A DNA stretch of 55,874 nt from Proteobacteria bacterium DTSAM18 (GCA_028767165.1 JARACJ010000017.1:1-55874), one strand, 5' to 3'. Positions 8,080 to 18,810 are shown, numbered from the stretch's first letter. Made by a program: numbers and translations. Notes: generated by a model from the letters alone, not told the origin.

Positions 8080-10143
8080 ATGTCAGCCGACCGCTCCCAA
8101 CTCCAGAATCTCCTTCTGCGCCTCATCGGCCGCCGGAAGGCGGAAATCCGTACCAGCCAGGATCTTCGCTACCTGAAGGCCCTCGCTCGGTACGTCGGGT
8201 TGATGATGTTCCTGGTCGTGCTGCCGGTGGTGGCCCTGGCCATCCTGTCGCTGCGCTCCCTGAACGCGGAGGAAGCGGCGGAGAAGGCCAAGCTGAAGGA
8301 CAGCGCGGAGACCATCACCGCCGAGGTCCACAGACAGCTCCGCACGGAGCTGAACGCCTTCGACCGCGCGGCGATGTCCGAGGAGAAGGCCAAGGATCCC
8401 AAGGCGGCACTGAGCCGACGCTTCCCCTATCTGATGGAAGTCTACCGGTTCGGTCCCAATGGTGACCTGGAGTCCCCGGTCGTGTGGAACGGCCACGGTG
8501 AGCCGTGGCACGAGCCCTCCGCCCTGTGGACCAAGGAGTGGCATGCCGGCCAGCGGGCCGAGGCACGTCGTCCCCCTGTCGCAGCGGCCCACTACCTCGC
8601 CGCCGCCGAGGCCAGCCCCGATCCGAACCACACCTGGACGGCCCGTTTCGCGGCAGCCCGGGCCCTGTCGCGTATCGACGAGGCACGGGCCGAGGAGCTC
8701 CTGCAGGAGATCGTGCTGCAGGACCGCAACCTGCGCGACGTGAACGGCTTCCCCCTCGACGGCCTCGCCACCTACACCCTGTCCCAGCTGTACGACCAGC
8801 AGGGCAAGCACCAGCAGGCCACCGCCCAGCTCGAGCGCCTGGTGCGGCGTACACTGGCCCACACCTGGGCGCTCGACGACCACAACGAGGCGTTCCTTCT
8901 CCGGCGCGCCCTCGAGGAGCTCGAGGGTCGCTCCGACGCCACCTGGCTGAACACCGTGCGCCGCATGACCGAGCGCCGGATGCAGGGCCTGCACCTCGCC
9001 CTGAACCTCGAAGACGAACTCCGCCGCATCAGCTTCCGTGAGTCCCACCCGGACGGCGTGCAGTTCTACTCCCGAAAGAAGGCACTGTGGGCCGTCGCCT
9101 CGTCGCCGCGCAGCACACTGGTCCACGCGATCGATGCCGAGGCCCTGCGCACCTACCTGAACCAGACCGTGGTCTCGTCCATCAACCAGACCCAGGCCGA
9201 GCTCACCACCACGATCATCCACGCCGACACCTACCCGGGTCCGGCGCTGTACCTGCGCACCCTCGCGCCCGAGCTGCCGCTCATGGCCGTCGTGGTCCGC
9301 CCGGCCGATCCCCAGGCCTTCACCCGCAAGCTGAGCCGCCTGCGTTGGCTCCGGGTCGCCACCTCCGCCCTCGCCCTGCTCGCCATCGCCACCGGCCTCA
9401 TCACCTCCTTCCGCGTGGTGGATCAGCAGCTCGCCCACGCCCGCGCGAAGACCGACTTCGCGGCCAACGTCTCCCACGAGCTCCGCAGCCCCATCACGCA
9501 GATCCGGTTGAAGGCCGAGAGCCTCGAGCTCGGCTTGTTCGACGATCCCGAGGAGCTGCAGCTGCAGTACGAGGCGATCCTCCGCGAGGCCGACCGCCTG
9601 TCGCGCCTGGTCGACAACGTCCTCGACTTCGCTTCCATCGAGAAGGGAACAAAAAAATACGCCCTTCGTCCCGCCGATCTCGGCGAGGTCATCTATCGGG
9701 CCCTCGACGCCGTGAAGATCTCCGCCCAGCAGTCGAACGTGGAGCTGGAAGCGCGAATTCCTGGCGACATCCCTGTACTTTGGATGGACACCGATGCCAT
9801 GGGTCAGGTCCTGACCAACCTGCTGTCCAACGCCGTCAAGTACGGCGCGGAGGGAGGTTGGGTCGGCATCTCCGTGATTGTCCAGGAAGATGGCGTTACA
9901 ATCGACGTCGAGGATCGCGGTATTGGCATTTCCAAGGAAGATCAGCAATACATCTTCGAACACTTCTATCGGGCTTCCGACCCGGCCGTCCGCCGGAAGA
10001 AGGGCACAGGCATCGGCCTGGCCATCGTCCGCTACATCGTCGAAGCCCACGGCGGACTCCTCTCCGTCCGCAGTCAGCCCGGTCAGGGCAGCACATTCAC
10101 CGTTTCCCTCCCGTTCCAACCACCTACCATCCAAGGACATTGA
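8080..10143 (+). CDS. Sensor histidine kinase with a large extracytoplasmic domain
   Basis: This is a 687-aa membrane sensor kinase. A transmembrane helix (about residues 38-60) and a second (about 423-445) bracket an extracytoplasmic region of roughly 360 residues. That region is helical with TPR-like stretches (for example LSQLYDQQGKHQQATAQLERL). The HisKA domain follows, with phospho-His466 in NVSHELRSPITQ, then HATPase_c with NLLSNAVKYG, DRGIGIS and GTGIGLAIVRYIVEAHGG. AGGTGA at 8072-8077 supports ATG 8080, but GTG 8005 (AAGG at 7997-8000) and ATG 8050 are possible longer starts. The gene is 3 bp from its response regulator, its probable partner. Confidence 0.92.
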   Translation: MSADRSQLQNLLLRLIGRRKAEIRTSQDLRYLKALARYVGLMMFLVVLPVVALAILSLRSLNAEEAAEKAKLKDSAETITAEVHRQLRTELNAFDRAAMSEEKAKDPKAALSRRFPYLMEVYRFGPNGDLESPVVWNGHGEPWHEPSALWTKEWHAGQRAEARRPPVAAAHYLAAAEASPDPNHTWTARFAAARALSRIDEARAEELLQEIVLQDRNLRDVNGFPLDGLATYTLSQLYDQQGKHQQATAQLERLVRRTLAHTWALDDHNEAFLLRRALEELEGRSDATWLNTVRRMTERRMQGLHLALNLEDELRRISFRESHPDGVQFYSRKKALWAVASSPRSTLVHAIDAEALRTYLNQTVVSSINQTQAELTTTIIHADTYPGPALYLRTLAPELPLMAVVVRPADPQAFTRKLSRLRWLRVATSALALLAIATGLITSFRVVDQQLAHARAKTDFAANVSHELRSPITQIRLKAESLELGLFDDPEELQLQYEAILREADRLSRLVDNVLDFASIEKGTKKYALRPADLGEVIYRALDAVKISAQQSNVELEARIPGDIPVLWMDTDAMGQVLTNLLSNAVKYGAEGGWVGISVIVQEDGVTIDVEDRGIGISKEDQQYIFEHFYRASDPAVRRKKGTGIGLAIVRYIVEAHGGLLSVRSQPGQGSTFTVSLPFQPPTIQGH

Positions 10144-10146
10144 TAC

Positions 10147-10841
<695 letters not shown>

Positions 10842-10842
<1 letters not shown>

Positions 10843-11663
10843 TGAAGCACCTGCTTCCCATGGTGGCCCTGATCGCCGGGGCGCCTGCCCTCGCGCAGGA
10901 TCAGGTCGGATGGGAAGCAGCCGGTCAGGCACTGCTCGTGGAGTCCCTCGACGGGAACCTCGCCCGAGCGCAGCAGGCGTACGAGAACCTGCTGAACGCG
11001 AGCCTGACCGGCGACGACCCCATGCGCCCGCGCATCCTGCTGGCGCTCGCCCGGGTCTACCAGGCCCAGGGCGACATGGACTCCGCCGAAGACGCCCTCA
11101 AGGCGTGCGTGCAGTCCGGCATCGATCGACAGGCCTGCCTGCGCGAGATCGGCCGGCTCACGATCGAACAGGAGGCCATCACCCGGGTGCCCGTGCAGTG
11201 GACCTTCGACAACCCCGAGCACGGCGTGCTGCACCCCCGCCAATACTGGGATCAAGGTTCCATCCGGCTCGCGGAGGTCAACGGCGAAGCGGCCCTGATG
11301 TGGACCACCCCGCTGGCCCCCCTGAACGCCGACAAGCTCGTCGTCGGCTTCGACGAGCCGCGCCCCACGCCCCGTCAGGTCATCCTGCGAGCCTCCACCC
11401 TCCGTGGACCGGCCGAGCTGTCCGTGCAGGTCGAGACCCTCGACGGCCACCGCTACATGTTGCCCCACGGCAACCTGAAGCTCACGGCCGGCGAGTGGCA
11501 GACCTACTTCATGAGCTACTCCGAGTTCATCCCGATGAGTGTGGACGCACCTGATGTCCTCGACGCCCGGAAACTGCACCGGATGTACCTGATCGACCGC
11601 ACCCAGCCAGACGGTCAGCGGCAGAACCACCAGATCCTGCTGGGCGCCCTGGTCATCGAGTAG
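10842..11663 (+). CDS. Secreted TPR-containing protein of unknown function
   Basis: This 273-aa protein begins with a signal peptide ([19 protein letters not shown], cleavage expected after ALA). A pair of TPR-like helices follows at about residues 30-95 ([20 protein letters not shown]). The remaining 170 residues are predicted beta-rich and resemble a carbohydrate-binding or jelly-roll fold only in general character ([26 protein letters not shown]). It shares an operon with the kinase/regulator pair and may act as a periplasmic accessory sensor; that is inference. Its stop overlaps the convergent aspartokinase gene by 11 bp. Confidence 0.8.
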
Positions 11664-12804
11664 CGGCCTCGCCCTCGGCGGGCACCAGGCCACGGTGCAG
11701 CAGCGCCACCGCTTCGGCCACCCGTTCCTCCCCGATCCACGCGCTCACAGCATCGCCGGACGCCCACCAGGCACGCACGTCGATGCCTGCGCGCTGCAGG
11801 ATGTCCTCGGCCCCGACCAACAGGGACGGTTGCTCCCCGACGCCCGATCCGACGACGGTGACGACCGCGGCCGTGCCCTCGTCCACGACGCCGTCCGGCA
11901 GCACCCACCGACCGTGGGCGTTGCGGGTGTCCCACAGCCACAGATCATCCCTGCGTCGCCGTAAGCGCGCGCCGGCCGCGGTCATCGCCTCGACCACCTG
12001 CACGGACGGCCCCCGGACGGCGCGGAGCTGGTCGTCGGAGGTGACGCCCACGGGTCGCGCACTGGAGGGCCGTGCCGGCACCAGACGGGTTCCCGCGCCG
12101 GGACCGAAGGTGCTCGAGGCGAGGATCTGCACGTCCTCGTCGCGGGCATACCGCACGGCGTCCTCAAACAGCACCTTGGCGCCGCCACGGGCCAGCGCCA
12201 GGGCTTCGTCGAGCCCCATCTCGTCGATACGCCGTGCCTCGGGGACCACGCGGGGGTCCGCCGACCACACCCCATCCACGTCGGAGCAGATCTCGCACCA
12301 CCGCGCCCCCAGGGCCGCGGCGAGGACGACGGCGGTGGTGTCGGACCCACCACGCCCCAGGGTCGTGATCTCCCGCTCCCGACTCACGCCCTGGAAGCCT
12401 GCCACGATGACGACCTCACCTGCATCGAGGTGTCGCTGGATGCGATCGGGACGCACGGCGACCACCCGGGCCGCCGCGTGGTTCTCGTCGGTGATGATGC
12501 CGGACTGGGATCCCGTGAGGGAGCGTGCGGGCACGCCGAGCTCACCAAGGGCCATCGCCAGGAGCGCCATCGTGATCCGCTCGCCCACGCTGATCAGCAT
12601 GTCGAGCTCGCGCCGGTCGGGTTGCACCGCGACCTCCTCCGCCAGGGAGATCAACTGCTGGGTGGTGTGCCCCATCGCGCTGACGACAGCGACCACGCCT
12701 ACGCCCTTTTCCTCGCGTGTGCGGGCGATGCGCAGTGCGACTTGACGAATCTTGTCCAGATCGGAGACCGATGACCCACCATACTTCTGAACCACACAGG
12801 GCAT
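11653..12804 (-). CDS. lysC: Aspartate kinase
   Basis: Aspartokinase phosphorylates aspartate, the first step towards lysine, threonine and methionine. The protein has 383 aa, slightly shorter than the usual 400 or more. Kinase motifs are [10 protein letters not shown] at the N terminus and [12 protein letters not shown] in the catalytic domain, with [13 protein letters not shown] typical of the family. A C-terminal ACT domain is recognisable ([31 protein letters not shown]). The first ACT segment looks degenerate, so feedback control may differ from classical LysC. I start at ATG 12804, where KYGGSSV begins nine residues in; the frame extends to 12885 without family similarity. Confidence 0.9.
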   Translation of the reverse strand: MPCVVQKYGGSSVSDLDKIRQVALRIARTREEKGVGVVAVVSAMGHTTQQLISLAEEVAVQPDRRELDMLISVGERITMALLAMALGELGVPARSLTGSQSGIITDENHAAARVVAVRPDRIQRHLDAGEVVIVAGFQGVSREREITTLGRGGSDTTAVVLAAALGARWCEICSDVDGVWSADPRVVPEARRIDEMGLDEALALARGGAKVLFEDAVRYARDEDVQILASSTFGPGAGTRLVPARPSSARPVGVTSDDQLRAVRGPSVQVVEAMTAAGARLRRRRDDLWLWDTRNAHGRWVLPDGVVDEGTAAVVTVVGSGVGEQPSLLVGAEDILQRAGIDVRAWWASGDAVSAWIGEERVAEAVALLHRGLVPAEGEAATR

Positions 12805-12865
12805 GTACGTATCTCTCCGTCGCGACCCGTGAACCGGGCGCGCCCCACACTCGGGGCGTCCCCAC

Positions 12866-12894
12866 TTGATCAACCGTGCTGACAAACCTATGTA
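12866..12894 (+). promoter_or_regulatory. Putative sigma-70-type promoter for pssA
   Basis: TTGATC at 12866-12871 and TATGTA at 12889-12894 are separated by exactly 17 bp. This would place the transcript start near 12901, about 20 bases before the GTG start of pssA. The matches to consensus are partial (4/6 and 3/6), so this is a prediction only. Confidence 0.4.
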
Positions 12895-12921
12895 CCAGCA
12901 AACCGTTCACAGGAACCCCTC

Positions 12922-13689
12922 GTGATCCGTCATTTTCTGAACCCTCCGAACTGGTTCACATCCGCGAGCATCTTCTGCTCCGTCTACGCCATGTCGCTCA
13001 TCTGCGGCGCTGGCGACGTCAGTCCCGCCACGCTTCGAAGGGCCTGTGTGCTCGTCGTGTTCGGCGGCATCTTCGACCTGCTCGATGGCCGCGTCGCCCG
13101 GCTCACGAACCGGTTCTCCGAGTTCGGCATCCAGCTCGACTCCATCGCCGACATCATCGGGTTCGGCGTGGCCCCCGCGCTCATCGCCTGGACCTGGAAG
13201 CTCCACGAGATCGGTGCATGGGGCGTGGCCACCGCCTTCTTCTACGTGCTCGCCACCGCCTTCCGCCTGGCGCGCTTCAACGTGAACAAGGCCCACGACG
13301 CCTGGCCCCTCAAGGGACACACCCAGGGCCTCACCTCCACCCTGGGCGGCGGCATGCTCGTCACCCTGTGCTGGGTGTCCAACGGCTACCTCGCCGACCG
13401 CCTGCGCCCCAGCGCCACGCTGGTCGCCGTGTTCGTGGTGATGCTGGCCTACCTGATGCTGTCGTCGATTCCGTTCCGGAACTTCCGCGACCTGCGCCAG
13501 TCCCCGGTGGCCCGTCGCCTGCTCGCCCTCAGCACCGCCATCATGCTCACCAGCGCCATCGTCATGGACCCCTCCATGCTCTTCGGCGCGGGCGCCCTGA
13601 TGTACTTCACGGTGGGGCTGCTGGACGGCATGGTCGTCGGCGGCAAGCACCACCTGCTCCTTCCGGCCATCCTGCTGCGCGACGAGTAG
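12922..13689 (+). CDS. pssA: CDP-diacylglycerol-serine O-phosphatidyltransferase
   Basis: This 255-aa integral membrane enzyme makes phosphatidylserine, the precursor of phosphatidylethanolamine. The CDP-alcohol phosphotransferase signature DG-x2-AR-x8-G-x3-D-x3-D is complete (DGRVAR, then G, LDSIAD) near residues 56-77. Seven or so hydrophobic segments are visible. GTG 12922 has AGGAA six bases upstream. No phosphatidylserine decarboxylase gene lies next to it. A strong hairpin follows 30 bp after the stop. Confidence 0.9.
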   Translation: MIRHFLNPPNWFTSASIFCSVYAMSLICGAGDVSPATLRRACVLVVFGGIFDLLDGRVARLTNRFSEFGIQLDSIADIIGFGVAPALIAWTWKLHEIGAWGVATAFFYVLATAFRLARFNVNKAHDAWPLKGHTQGLTSTLGGGMLVTLCWVSNGYLADRLRPSATLVAVFVVMLAYLMLSSIPFRNFRDLRQSPVARRLLALSTAIMLTSAIVMDPSMLFGAGALMYFTVGLLDGMVVGGKHHLLLPAILLRDE

Positions 13690-13719
13690 CAGCCGGTCCT
13701 CGCAGGCCCCGAACGCAGA

Positions 13720-13747
13720 AGAGGCGCTCCCACTCGGGAGCGCCTCT
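13720..13747. terminator. Bidirectional intrinsic terminator between convergent genes
   Basis: A perfect 12-bp stem (AGAGGCGCTCCC / GGGAGCGCCTCT) with loop ACTC lies between pssA (+) and the spermidine-synthase-like gene (-). The + side is followed by CGTCGTCTT, only weakly U-rich. It can serve both strands. Confidence 0.8.
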
Positions 13748-13775
13748 CGTCGTCTTGGACCTTGGGTCGAGCCGG

Positions 13776-16556
13776 TCAGGGCTCGGTGTCCGCCTCCTGC
13801 AGCGACGTCGCGCCCTCGGGGGCCCCCTGCTCCTTCGCCAGGAGCTCCCGCAGCGTCAGGGCCACGGGCTGCACCCGCTTCAGCCGGAACGTGCGCTCGA
13901 GCACGGCACGCCGCGTGGCATCGGGCTCCACGCCGTCGTCCTGCAGCTCGACGTACCAGTCGAAGGCCACCTCCAGCCGTACGTCCGCCAGCTCGGGCTC
14001 CAGCAAGGCGGCCGCGATCATCGCGGCGATGGCACGGTCGTAGTCCTCCAGGCGGTAGTAGGCCTCGGCCAGCTCGTCGAGGAACAGGGGCTCGAGCCGC
14101 GTGGCCTCCCAGGGGATCATCGCCTGGCTGTAGATGGTGTACAGGCTGAAGCTCTGCTGATCCCGGTGCAGGTTGAGCGGCGCGTTGTACTCGATGCGCA
14201 TGTTGTCATCGGTGTTGCGCACCACATCGTCGGCGGCCGCCTGCATGCCTTCCCGACCGGTGACGAACGCCGCGAGCATCCGTGCTTCGGTGCCCATCTC
14301 GATCTCCCGCAGGTGCTGCCCCAGGGACGGGTGCGCCAGCAGCTCTGCGATGGCATCACGGGACAGCTCGATGGGCTCGTCGGACCCGATCATCATGAAG
14401 TCGGCATCGTCGGCCACCGCGAAGAGGGCGACGTGGGGGTAGACGTCCGAGAAGGTGCCGATGAGGCTCAGCAGATCGTCGGTGGCGAGGCCGTACAGCT
14501 GCATCCACTGCACCCACACGCCGCCCGGCGCCAGCTTGCTCCGACCGGACTCGAAGAACTCCTTCGTGAAGAGGTTCGACACGCCGGAGATCCAGGGGTT
14601 GGACGGCTCGGCCACCACGAGGTCGTAGGAGCCCTCCTCGCTCAGGTGCACCTGGTGTCGGCCATCGTTGACGATGAGCCGCGTGCGGGGGTCGTCGAGC
14701 ACCTGGTGGTTGTGCTCGTCGAAGAAGCGGGCCGCCTCGACGATGGCCGGCTCGAGCTCGACCACGTCGAGCTGCTGCAGCCCCTCGAGCTGGGTGAACA
14801 CGCCGGCTGTGATGCCGCTGGCGAGACCGATCACCATCACGCGCTCGGGCTCGGGACGGAACTGCAGCGGCAGGATGCTCAGGAGCACCTGCGTGGGCAT
14901 GTCGATGAGGGAGGCGTCGACCTTGCCGTTGTTGGCGAGCCAGTAGTTGTAGCCCCCCTCGAGGTCGTCGTCGGGAGATCGCGCCACGGTGACCACGCTG
15001 CTCGGGCCCTCCCGGTACAGCAGCAGCTCCTCGTCCTTGAGCACATAGCTCCGGATGCCCTCGGCCGAGGTGTCGGTGAGCCGGGAGGCGTACTTGTACA
15101 TGCCCGCCGTCATCCACAGGGGATCCCAGGGCACGCGGAGCACCGCGATGGCCGCCACCACGACCGCCACGGACACGGCGTAGCGCCGACCGATCCGCGT
15201 GGTGGTGATGCCGGCACGGCCGACGACGACCGCACCGGCCAGGATCGACAGCGCCATGGCGAGCCAGATGGCGCCCCGCATCTGCAGCAGCGGGACGAGC
15301 ACGAACCCGCCAAGCGCCGCACCGAACAGCCCGCCCACCGTGTTCCACGCGTACAGGCTGCCGACGTCGGCGCCGACGTCCTGGCGCGAGGTCATCGCGG
15401 CACGCATCGTGAGAGGGAACGTGAGGCCCATGATCGTGGTGGGCACCAGCATGATGGCGAACGCCAGGATCATGCCGACCATCCACAGCAGGCTCACCTG
15501 ATCGCCGGCGGACAGCAGCTCGTAGATGCGCACGTACCAGATCGGCAGCGACGGCCACAGCTGCATGGTGAGCCAGGCACCGGCTGCCACCGCCAGCTGG
15601 CTGAACGCCAGGGCCCAACGGACACCGGTGGTGCCCCAGCGGGCGAGGACCCGGTCACCCAGGCGACCGCCGAGGCTGCCACCGATGGCCAGGCCCGTGA
15701 GGAACACGAGGAGCATCAGGGCGAAGGAGTAGACCGACGCGCCCAGCTGCAGTCCCAGCATGCGGAACCAGGCCACCTCGTAGACCATCGTGGCGAAGCC
15801 TGCGAGGAAGGTGGAGCCACGCAGGGCGAACGCCACCGGCGTGAGGTCGGGGACGCCGCGAACGGGCTCCTGGGCGGCCTCACCGAGCCAGCGATCCATC
15901 GCGAGGGACGCACCACCGAGCACGAGGTTCAGGGAGGCCACCGCGAGGGTGGTGCCGGACAGACCGACGCTCGGCAGCAGCACGAAGCCCGACAGCCAGG
16001 TGCCGAACACCGCGCCGAGGGTGTTGAGGGCATACAGCCGGCCCACATCCGCCCCGGCGTGGCTCATGTCGCTCGTGGCGAACCGGGCCAGCACGGGCAG
16101 CGTGGCCCCCATGGCCGCGGTGGGGGGTACCAGCAACAAGCCCACAAGACCACCCCGGAGGGCTGCAAACACGAGAGGGCCGGGCTCGTACTGCTGCCAG
16201 ACCCAGGCATGGATGGGGCCCAGGGCATCGAGCAGCGTGGGGAACACGAGCGCATACAGGCCGATGCCGACCTCGAGGACGCCGTACCAGGTGAGCGGCC
16301 GGGCCACCCTGTCGGCCCGCCGGCCCATCCAGGCGCCACCGAGCGCAAGACCGCCCATGAACGCCGCCAGCACCGTGGCGATGGCGAACATGGAGGTGCC
16401 GAACTCGAGCTGGAGCTGCCGACCCCAGAGGGTCTGGTAGGTGAGGCCGGCGGCGCCGGACAGGAAGAAGAAGAACCCGAGCGCGCCCATTGCGCGCGCC
16501 CGTGCCAGCTGGATGACGACCTTGTCCAAGAGTGCACTCCTTGCCCGACCATGCAT
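13776..16556 (-). CDS. Fused multi-pass membrane / spermidine-synthase-like protein
   Basis: The N-terminal 500 or so residues hold about 12-14 hydrophobic segments resembling two repeated halves (GAVFGTWLSGFVLLP and GGLFGAALGGFVLVP). A SAM-binding, spermidine-synthase-like domain follows, with VMVIGLASGITAGVF, VVELEPAIVEAARFF and VVAEPSNPWISG. The last 100 or so residues contain a TPR-like pair (AEAYYRLEDYDRAIAAMI). The EPSNPW form, in place of the classical DxxDP, is usual in these large fused proteins, whose true substrate is not established; polyamine synthesis should not be assumed. The start is uncertain: ATG 16556, TTG 16529 (GGAG seven bases upstream) or ATG 16490. About 926 aa from 16556. 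Confidence 0.82.
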   Translation of the reverse strand: MHGRARSALLDKVVIQLARARAMGALGFFFFLSGAAGLTYQTLWGRQLQLEFGTSMFAIATVLAAFMGGLALGGAWMGRRADRVARPLTWYGVLEVGIGLYALVFPTLLDALGPIHAWVWQQYEPGPLVFAALRGGLVGLLLVPPTAAMGATLPVLARFATSDMSHAGADVGRLYALNTLGAVFGTWLSGFVLLPSVGLSGTTLAVASLNLVLGGASLAMDRWLGEAAQEPVRGVPDLTPVAFALRGSTFLAGFATMVYEVAWFRMLGLQLGASVYSFALMLLVFLTGLAIGGSLGGRLGDRVLARWGTTGVRWALAFSQLAVAAGAWLTMQLWPSLPIWYVRIYELLSAGDQVSLLWMVGMILAFAIMLVPTTIMGLTFPLTMRAAMTSRQDVGADVGSLYAWNTVGGLFGAALGGFVLVPLLQMRGAIWLAMALSILAGAVVVGRAGITTTRIGRRYAVSVAVVVAAIAVLRVPWDPLWMTAGMYKYASRLTDTSAEGIRSYVLKDEELLLYREGPSSVVTVARSPDDDLEGGYNYWLANNGKVDASLIDMPTQVLLSILPLQFRPEPERVMVIGLASGITAGVFTQLEGLQQLDVVELEPAIVEAARFFDEHNHQVLDDPRTRLIVNDGRHQVHLSEEGSYDLVVAEPSNPWISGVSNLFTKEFFESGRSKLAPGGVWVQWMQLYGLATDDLLSLIGTFSDVYPHVALFAVADDADFMMIGSDEPIELSRDAIAELLAHPSLGQHLREIEMGTEARMLAAFVTGREGMQAAADDVVRNTDDNMRIEYNAPLNLHRDQQSFSLYTIYSQAMIPWEATRLEPLFLDELAEAYYRLEDYDRAIAAMIAAALLEPELADVRLEVAFDWYVELQDDGVEPDATRRAVLERTFRLKRVQPVALTLRELLAKEQGAPEGATSLQEADTEP

Positions 16557-16647
16557 ACCCGACAAAGGTAGCACCAGCAGCTTGATGAGAGCGCGCCGAG
16601 TCAACAATGAGCCACGTCTTTCCCGTGCTTGACCAAATGCCGGTAGC

Positions 16648-18720
16648 ATGAAAGGAAGCAGCGGATGGATGGTGGTGATGTTCCCTCACGACAAGCTTGA
16701 TTGGACGCTCAGCCGGCTCGAGCGCGCACTTCACGACACGGGTGACCTCGACACCCGGCTGGAATTTGTCCGCGCCAGCCTCTCCCGTGGTCGGTTCCAC
16801 GGTGGTGGCGCGGCCGACCACAACGCGGCCCTCACCGGTGCCCGGCGCATCCTGCATCAGGAGCCCGGCCACCCCGAGGCCCTCGCCCTGGCTTCGCTGG
16901 CCCTCGTGCTCCTCGATCGCGCGGAGGCCGCCGAGCGCTACCTCGACGAAGCCCGTCGCACCGCGGCCCACCTGCCCGTGCTGCACATGGCCCTCGGTGA
17001 GGTCGCCACCCAGGCCGGCGACCACGAGGCCGCCTTCGCCGCCTACAGCCAGATGGTGCACCTGAGCCCCGACAGCTGGGAGGCCCACCTGCTGATGGGC
17101 ACCTGGCTCGCTGCCCGGGTCCACGAGGACGAAGCCCCCACCCGCTGGGTGGAGAAGGCCATGTACCACCTGGTGCGAACCCTGCAGCTCGGCCCCTCCC
17201 CCGAGGAGGAGCCCACCGTGCTGCGCGATCTCGCCCGGTTGTCCCTGCTCAGCGAGCGGTACACCGACGCCGAGACCCTGTTCACCAAGCTGCAGCGCCA
17301 CCCCCGCTTCCGTGCCGAGGCACGGTTCTACCTGGGTCGCGTGGCAGGCAACGCCGGCAAGTACAAGAAGGCCATCATGTACTTCCGGCAGTACCTCGGC
17401 GACCGCAAGGACGACTCCCACGAGGCCTGGACCCGCATCGGTTCCGCCTACCTGCACCTCGGGGAGCCCATCCGCGCCCGCGAGGCATGCAACCGCGCGC
17501 TCGCCCTCGAGCCGGGCAACCTCGAGGCCCGCTGGATCCTCGGCTCCTCCCTCGTCGAGGAGGGTGCCCTCGACGAGGCCGTCCGCGCCTTCCGCGACCT
17601 GCTCGAAGCGGCCCCCGACCACCACAGGGCCTTCGCCGAGCTCGTCCGCCTGCGCACGCTGAACGACGACATCCAATGGCTCCGTCGGGCCCTTCGCACC
17701 GAGACCGCCGTCTATGACCGGCTGCCCCAGCAGGTCTGGCAGACCGACGGCCGCCACGGCACCGTCCGGGAGATCCACCCCCGCCAGAGCACCCGCCAAC
17801 GCATCGACGTCCTGGTGAAGGCCATCTGCCGCGCCGACAAGCAAGCCACGTCCACCGTGCTGGACTGCCTGCACCTCACCACCGACGAGGGCCTGCGTTT
17901 CCAGCTGTGGGAAGGCGTCCTCGAGCTCATGGCCCGGGTGAAGGCACAGGAGGCCACCGAGCAGCTGCTCGCCCCCGGCGATCACTACTCGTCCGCCAAC
18001 GGCCGCGCCGTGCTGTCGGTCTCCCACCTGCTCGACGAGGCTGCCCTCACCCAGGGCCTCACCATCGGCGAAGAGGATCTGCGCAAGGCCGCCGTCGACC
18101 GCCACGGTCCCGCCACCGACGTGGTGCAGCACCGCGAGCGCGTCGCACAGGAGCGCCTGCAGGCCCGCGCATGGCAGGCCATGCTCCTGCTGGCCATCGC
18201 CACCAAGGACTCCGCCACCGCACGCAACCTGCTGGTCCGCTGGGCCGCCGACGCCGACGACGAGCTCAGCACGGCCGCCCGGGCCGGCCTGGCCCTCATG
18301 GGCGACGCCGACGCCCTGCAGGAACTCCGCTCCCTCACCACGCCCCTGAACCTCGACCACCTGGTCATGCAGATGGAGCGCATCACCAAGGGCCGCCCGG
18401 CCCTCGACGTCGCCGAGCTGGTGAAGGAGCGCGACGATCTCACCTGCGCCACCTGTGGCCGACGCGGCTCCCAGGTCAGCCACATGCTCACCAACCACCG
18501 CCTGAGCGTGTGCAACGTGTGCCTGCAGACCATCAACCAGCGCCGCCGGGAGCTTCGCACCCGGGATCCCCAGGTCACCTGCTCCCTCACGGGGGCCACC
18601 CTGCTCGACACTCCGGCCCTGTACGTCTACCAGGGCATCCCCGTCAGCCAGGACTGCCTCGAGAAGAGCCTCGGCCACGAGGAGCGGGAGGTCATCGCCT
18701 CCTACCTCGCCTCGCTGTAG
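16648..18720 (+). CDS. TPR protein with C-terminal ClpX-like zinc finger
   Basis: This is a soluble 690-aa protein. Tetratricopeptide-type helical pairs run from about residue 40 to 350 (for example WTRIGSAYLHLGEPIRAREA, ILGSSLVEEGALDEAVRAF). A less clear helical region follows. Near the C terminus four cysteines (600, 603, 622, 625) in CATCGRRGSQ...SVCNVC have the spacing and character of the ClpX-type C4 zinc-binding domain. No ATPase or protease domain is present. Starts at 16669 and 16678 are also in frame; AAGGAAG at 16652-16658 would suit 16669. An adaptor role is inference. It is divergent from the membrane-fused gene and ends before two terminators. Confidence 0.8.
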   Translation: MKGSSGWMVVMFPHDKLDWTLSRLERALHDTGDLDTRLEFVRASLSRGRFHGGGAADHNAALTGARRILHQEPGHPEALALASLALVLLDRAEAAERYLDEARRTAAHLPVLHMALGEVATQAGDHEAAFAAYSQMVHLSPDSWEAHLLMGTWLAARVHEDEAPTRWVEKAMYHLVRTLQLGPSPEEEPTVLRDLARLSLLSERYTDAETLFTKLQRHPRFRAEARFYLGRVAGNAGKYKKAIMYFRQYLGDRKDDSHEAWTRIGSAYLHLGEPIRAREACNRALALEPGNLEARWILGSSLVEEGALDEAVRAFRDLLEAAPDHHRAFAELVRLRTLNDDIQWLRRALRTETAVYDRLPQQVWQTDGRHGTVREIHPRQSTRQRIDVLVKAICRADKQATSTVLDCLHLTTDEGLRFQLWEGVLELMARVKAQEATEQLLAPGDHYSSANGRAVLSVSHLLDEAALTQGLTIGEEDLRKAAVDRHGPATDVVQHRERVAQERLQARAWQAMLLLAIATKDSATARNLLVRWAADADDELSTAARAGLALMGDADALQELRSLTTPLNLDHLVMQMERITKGRPALDVAELVKERDDLTCATCGRRGSQVSHMLTNHRLSVCNVCLQTINQRRRELRTRDPQVTCSLTGATLLDTPALYVYQGIPVSQDCLEKSLGHEEREVIASYLASL

Positions 18721-18756
18721 GCCCACGCCCCCTCCGGCCCCGGCCGGCAGCTCCCG

Positions 18757-18787
18757 ACGCCCCGACGCCCTCCCGGTGTCGGGGCGT
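18757..18787 (+). terminator. Hairpin terminator after the TPR/zinc-finger gene
   Basis: A 10-bp perfect stem (ACGCCCCGAC / GTCGGGGCGT) with an 11-base loop lies 36 bp after the stop and is followed by TCGTCGT. Confidence 0.65.
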
Positions 18788-18810
18788 TCGTCGTAGGCCC
18801 TACACGCAGG

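Noticed and set aside
12876-16571. 1231-aa open frame on the + strand
   Set aside because: It is a His/Gln/Gly-rich shadow of pssA and the spermidine-synthase-like gene, and it crosses a strong terminator.
15880-18726. 948-aa open frame on the - strand
   Set aside because: It is antisense to the TPR/zinc-finger gene and runs into the next gene in another frame.
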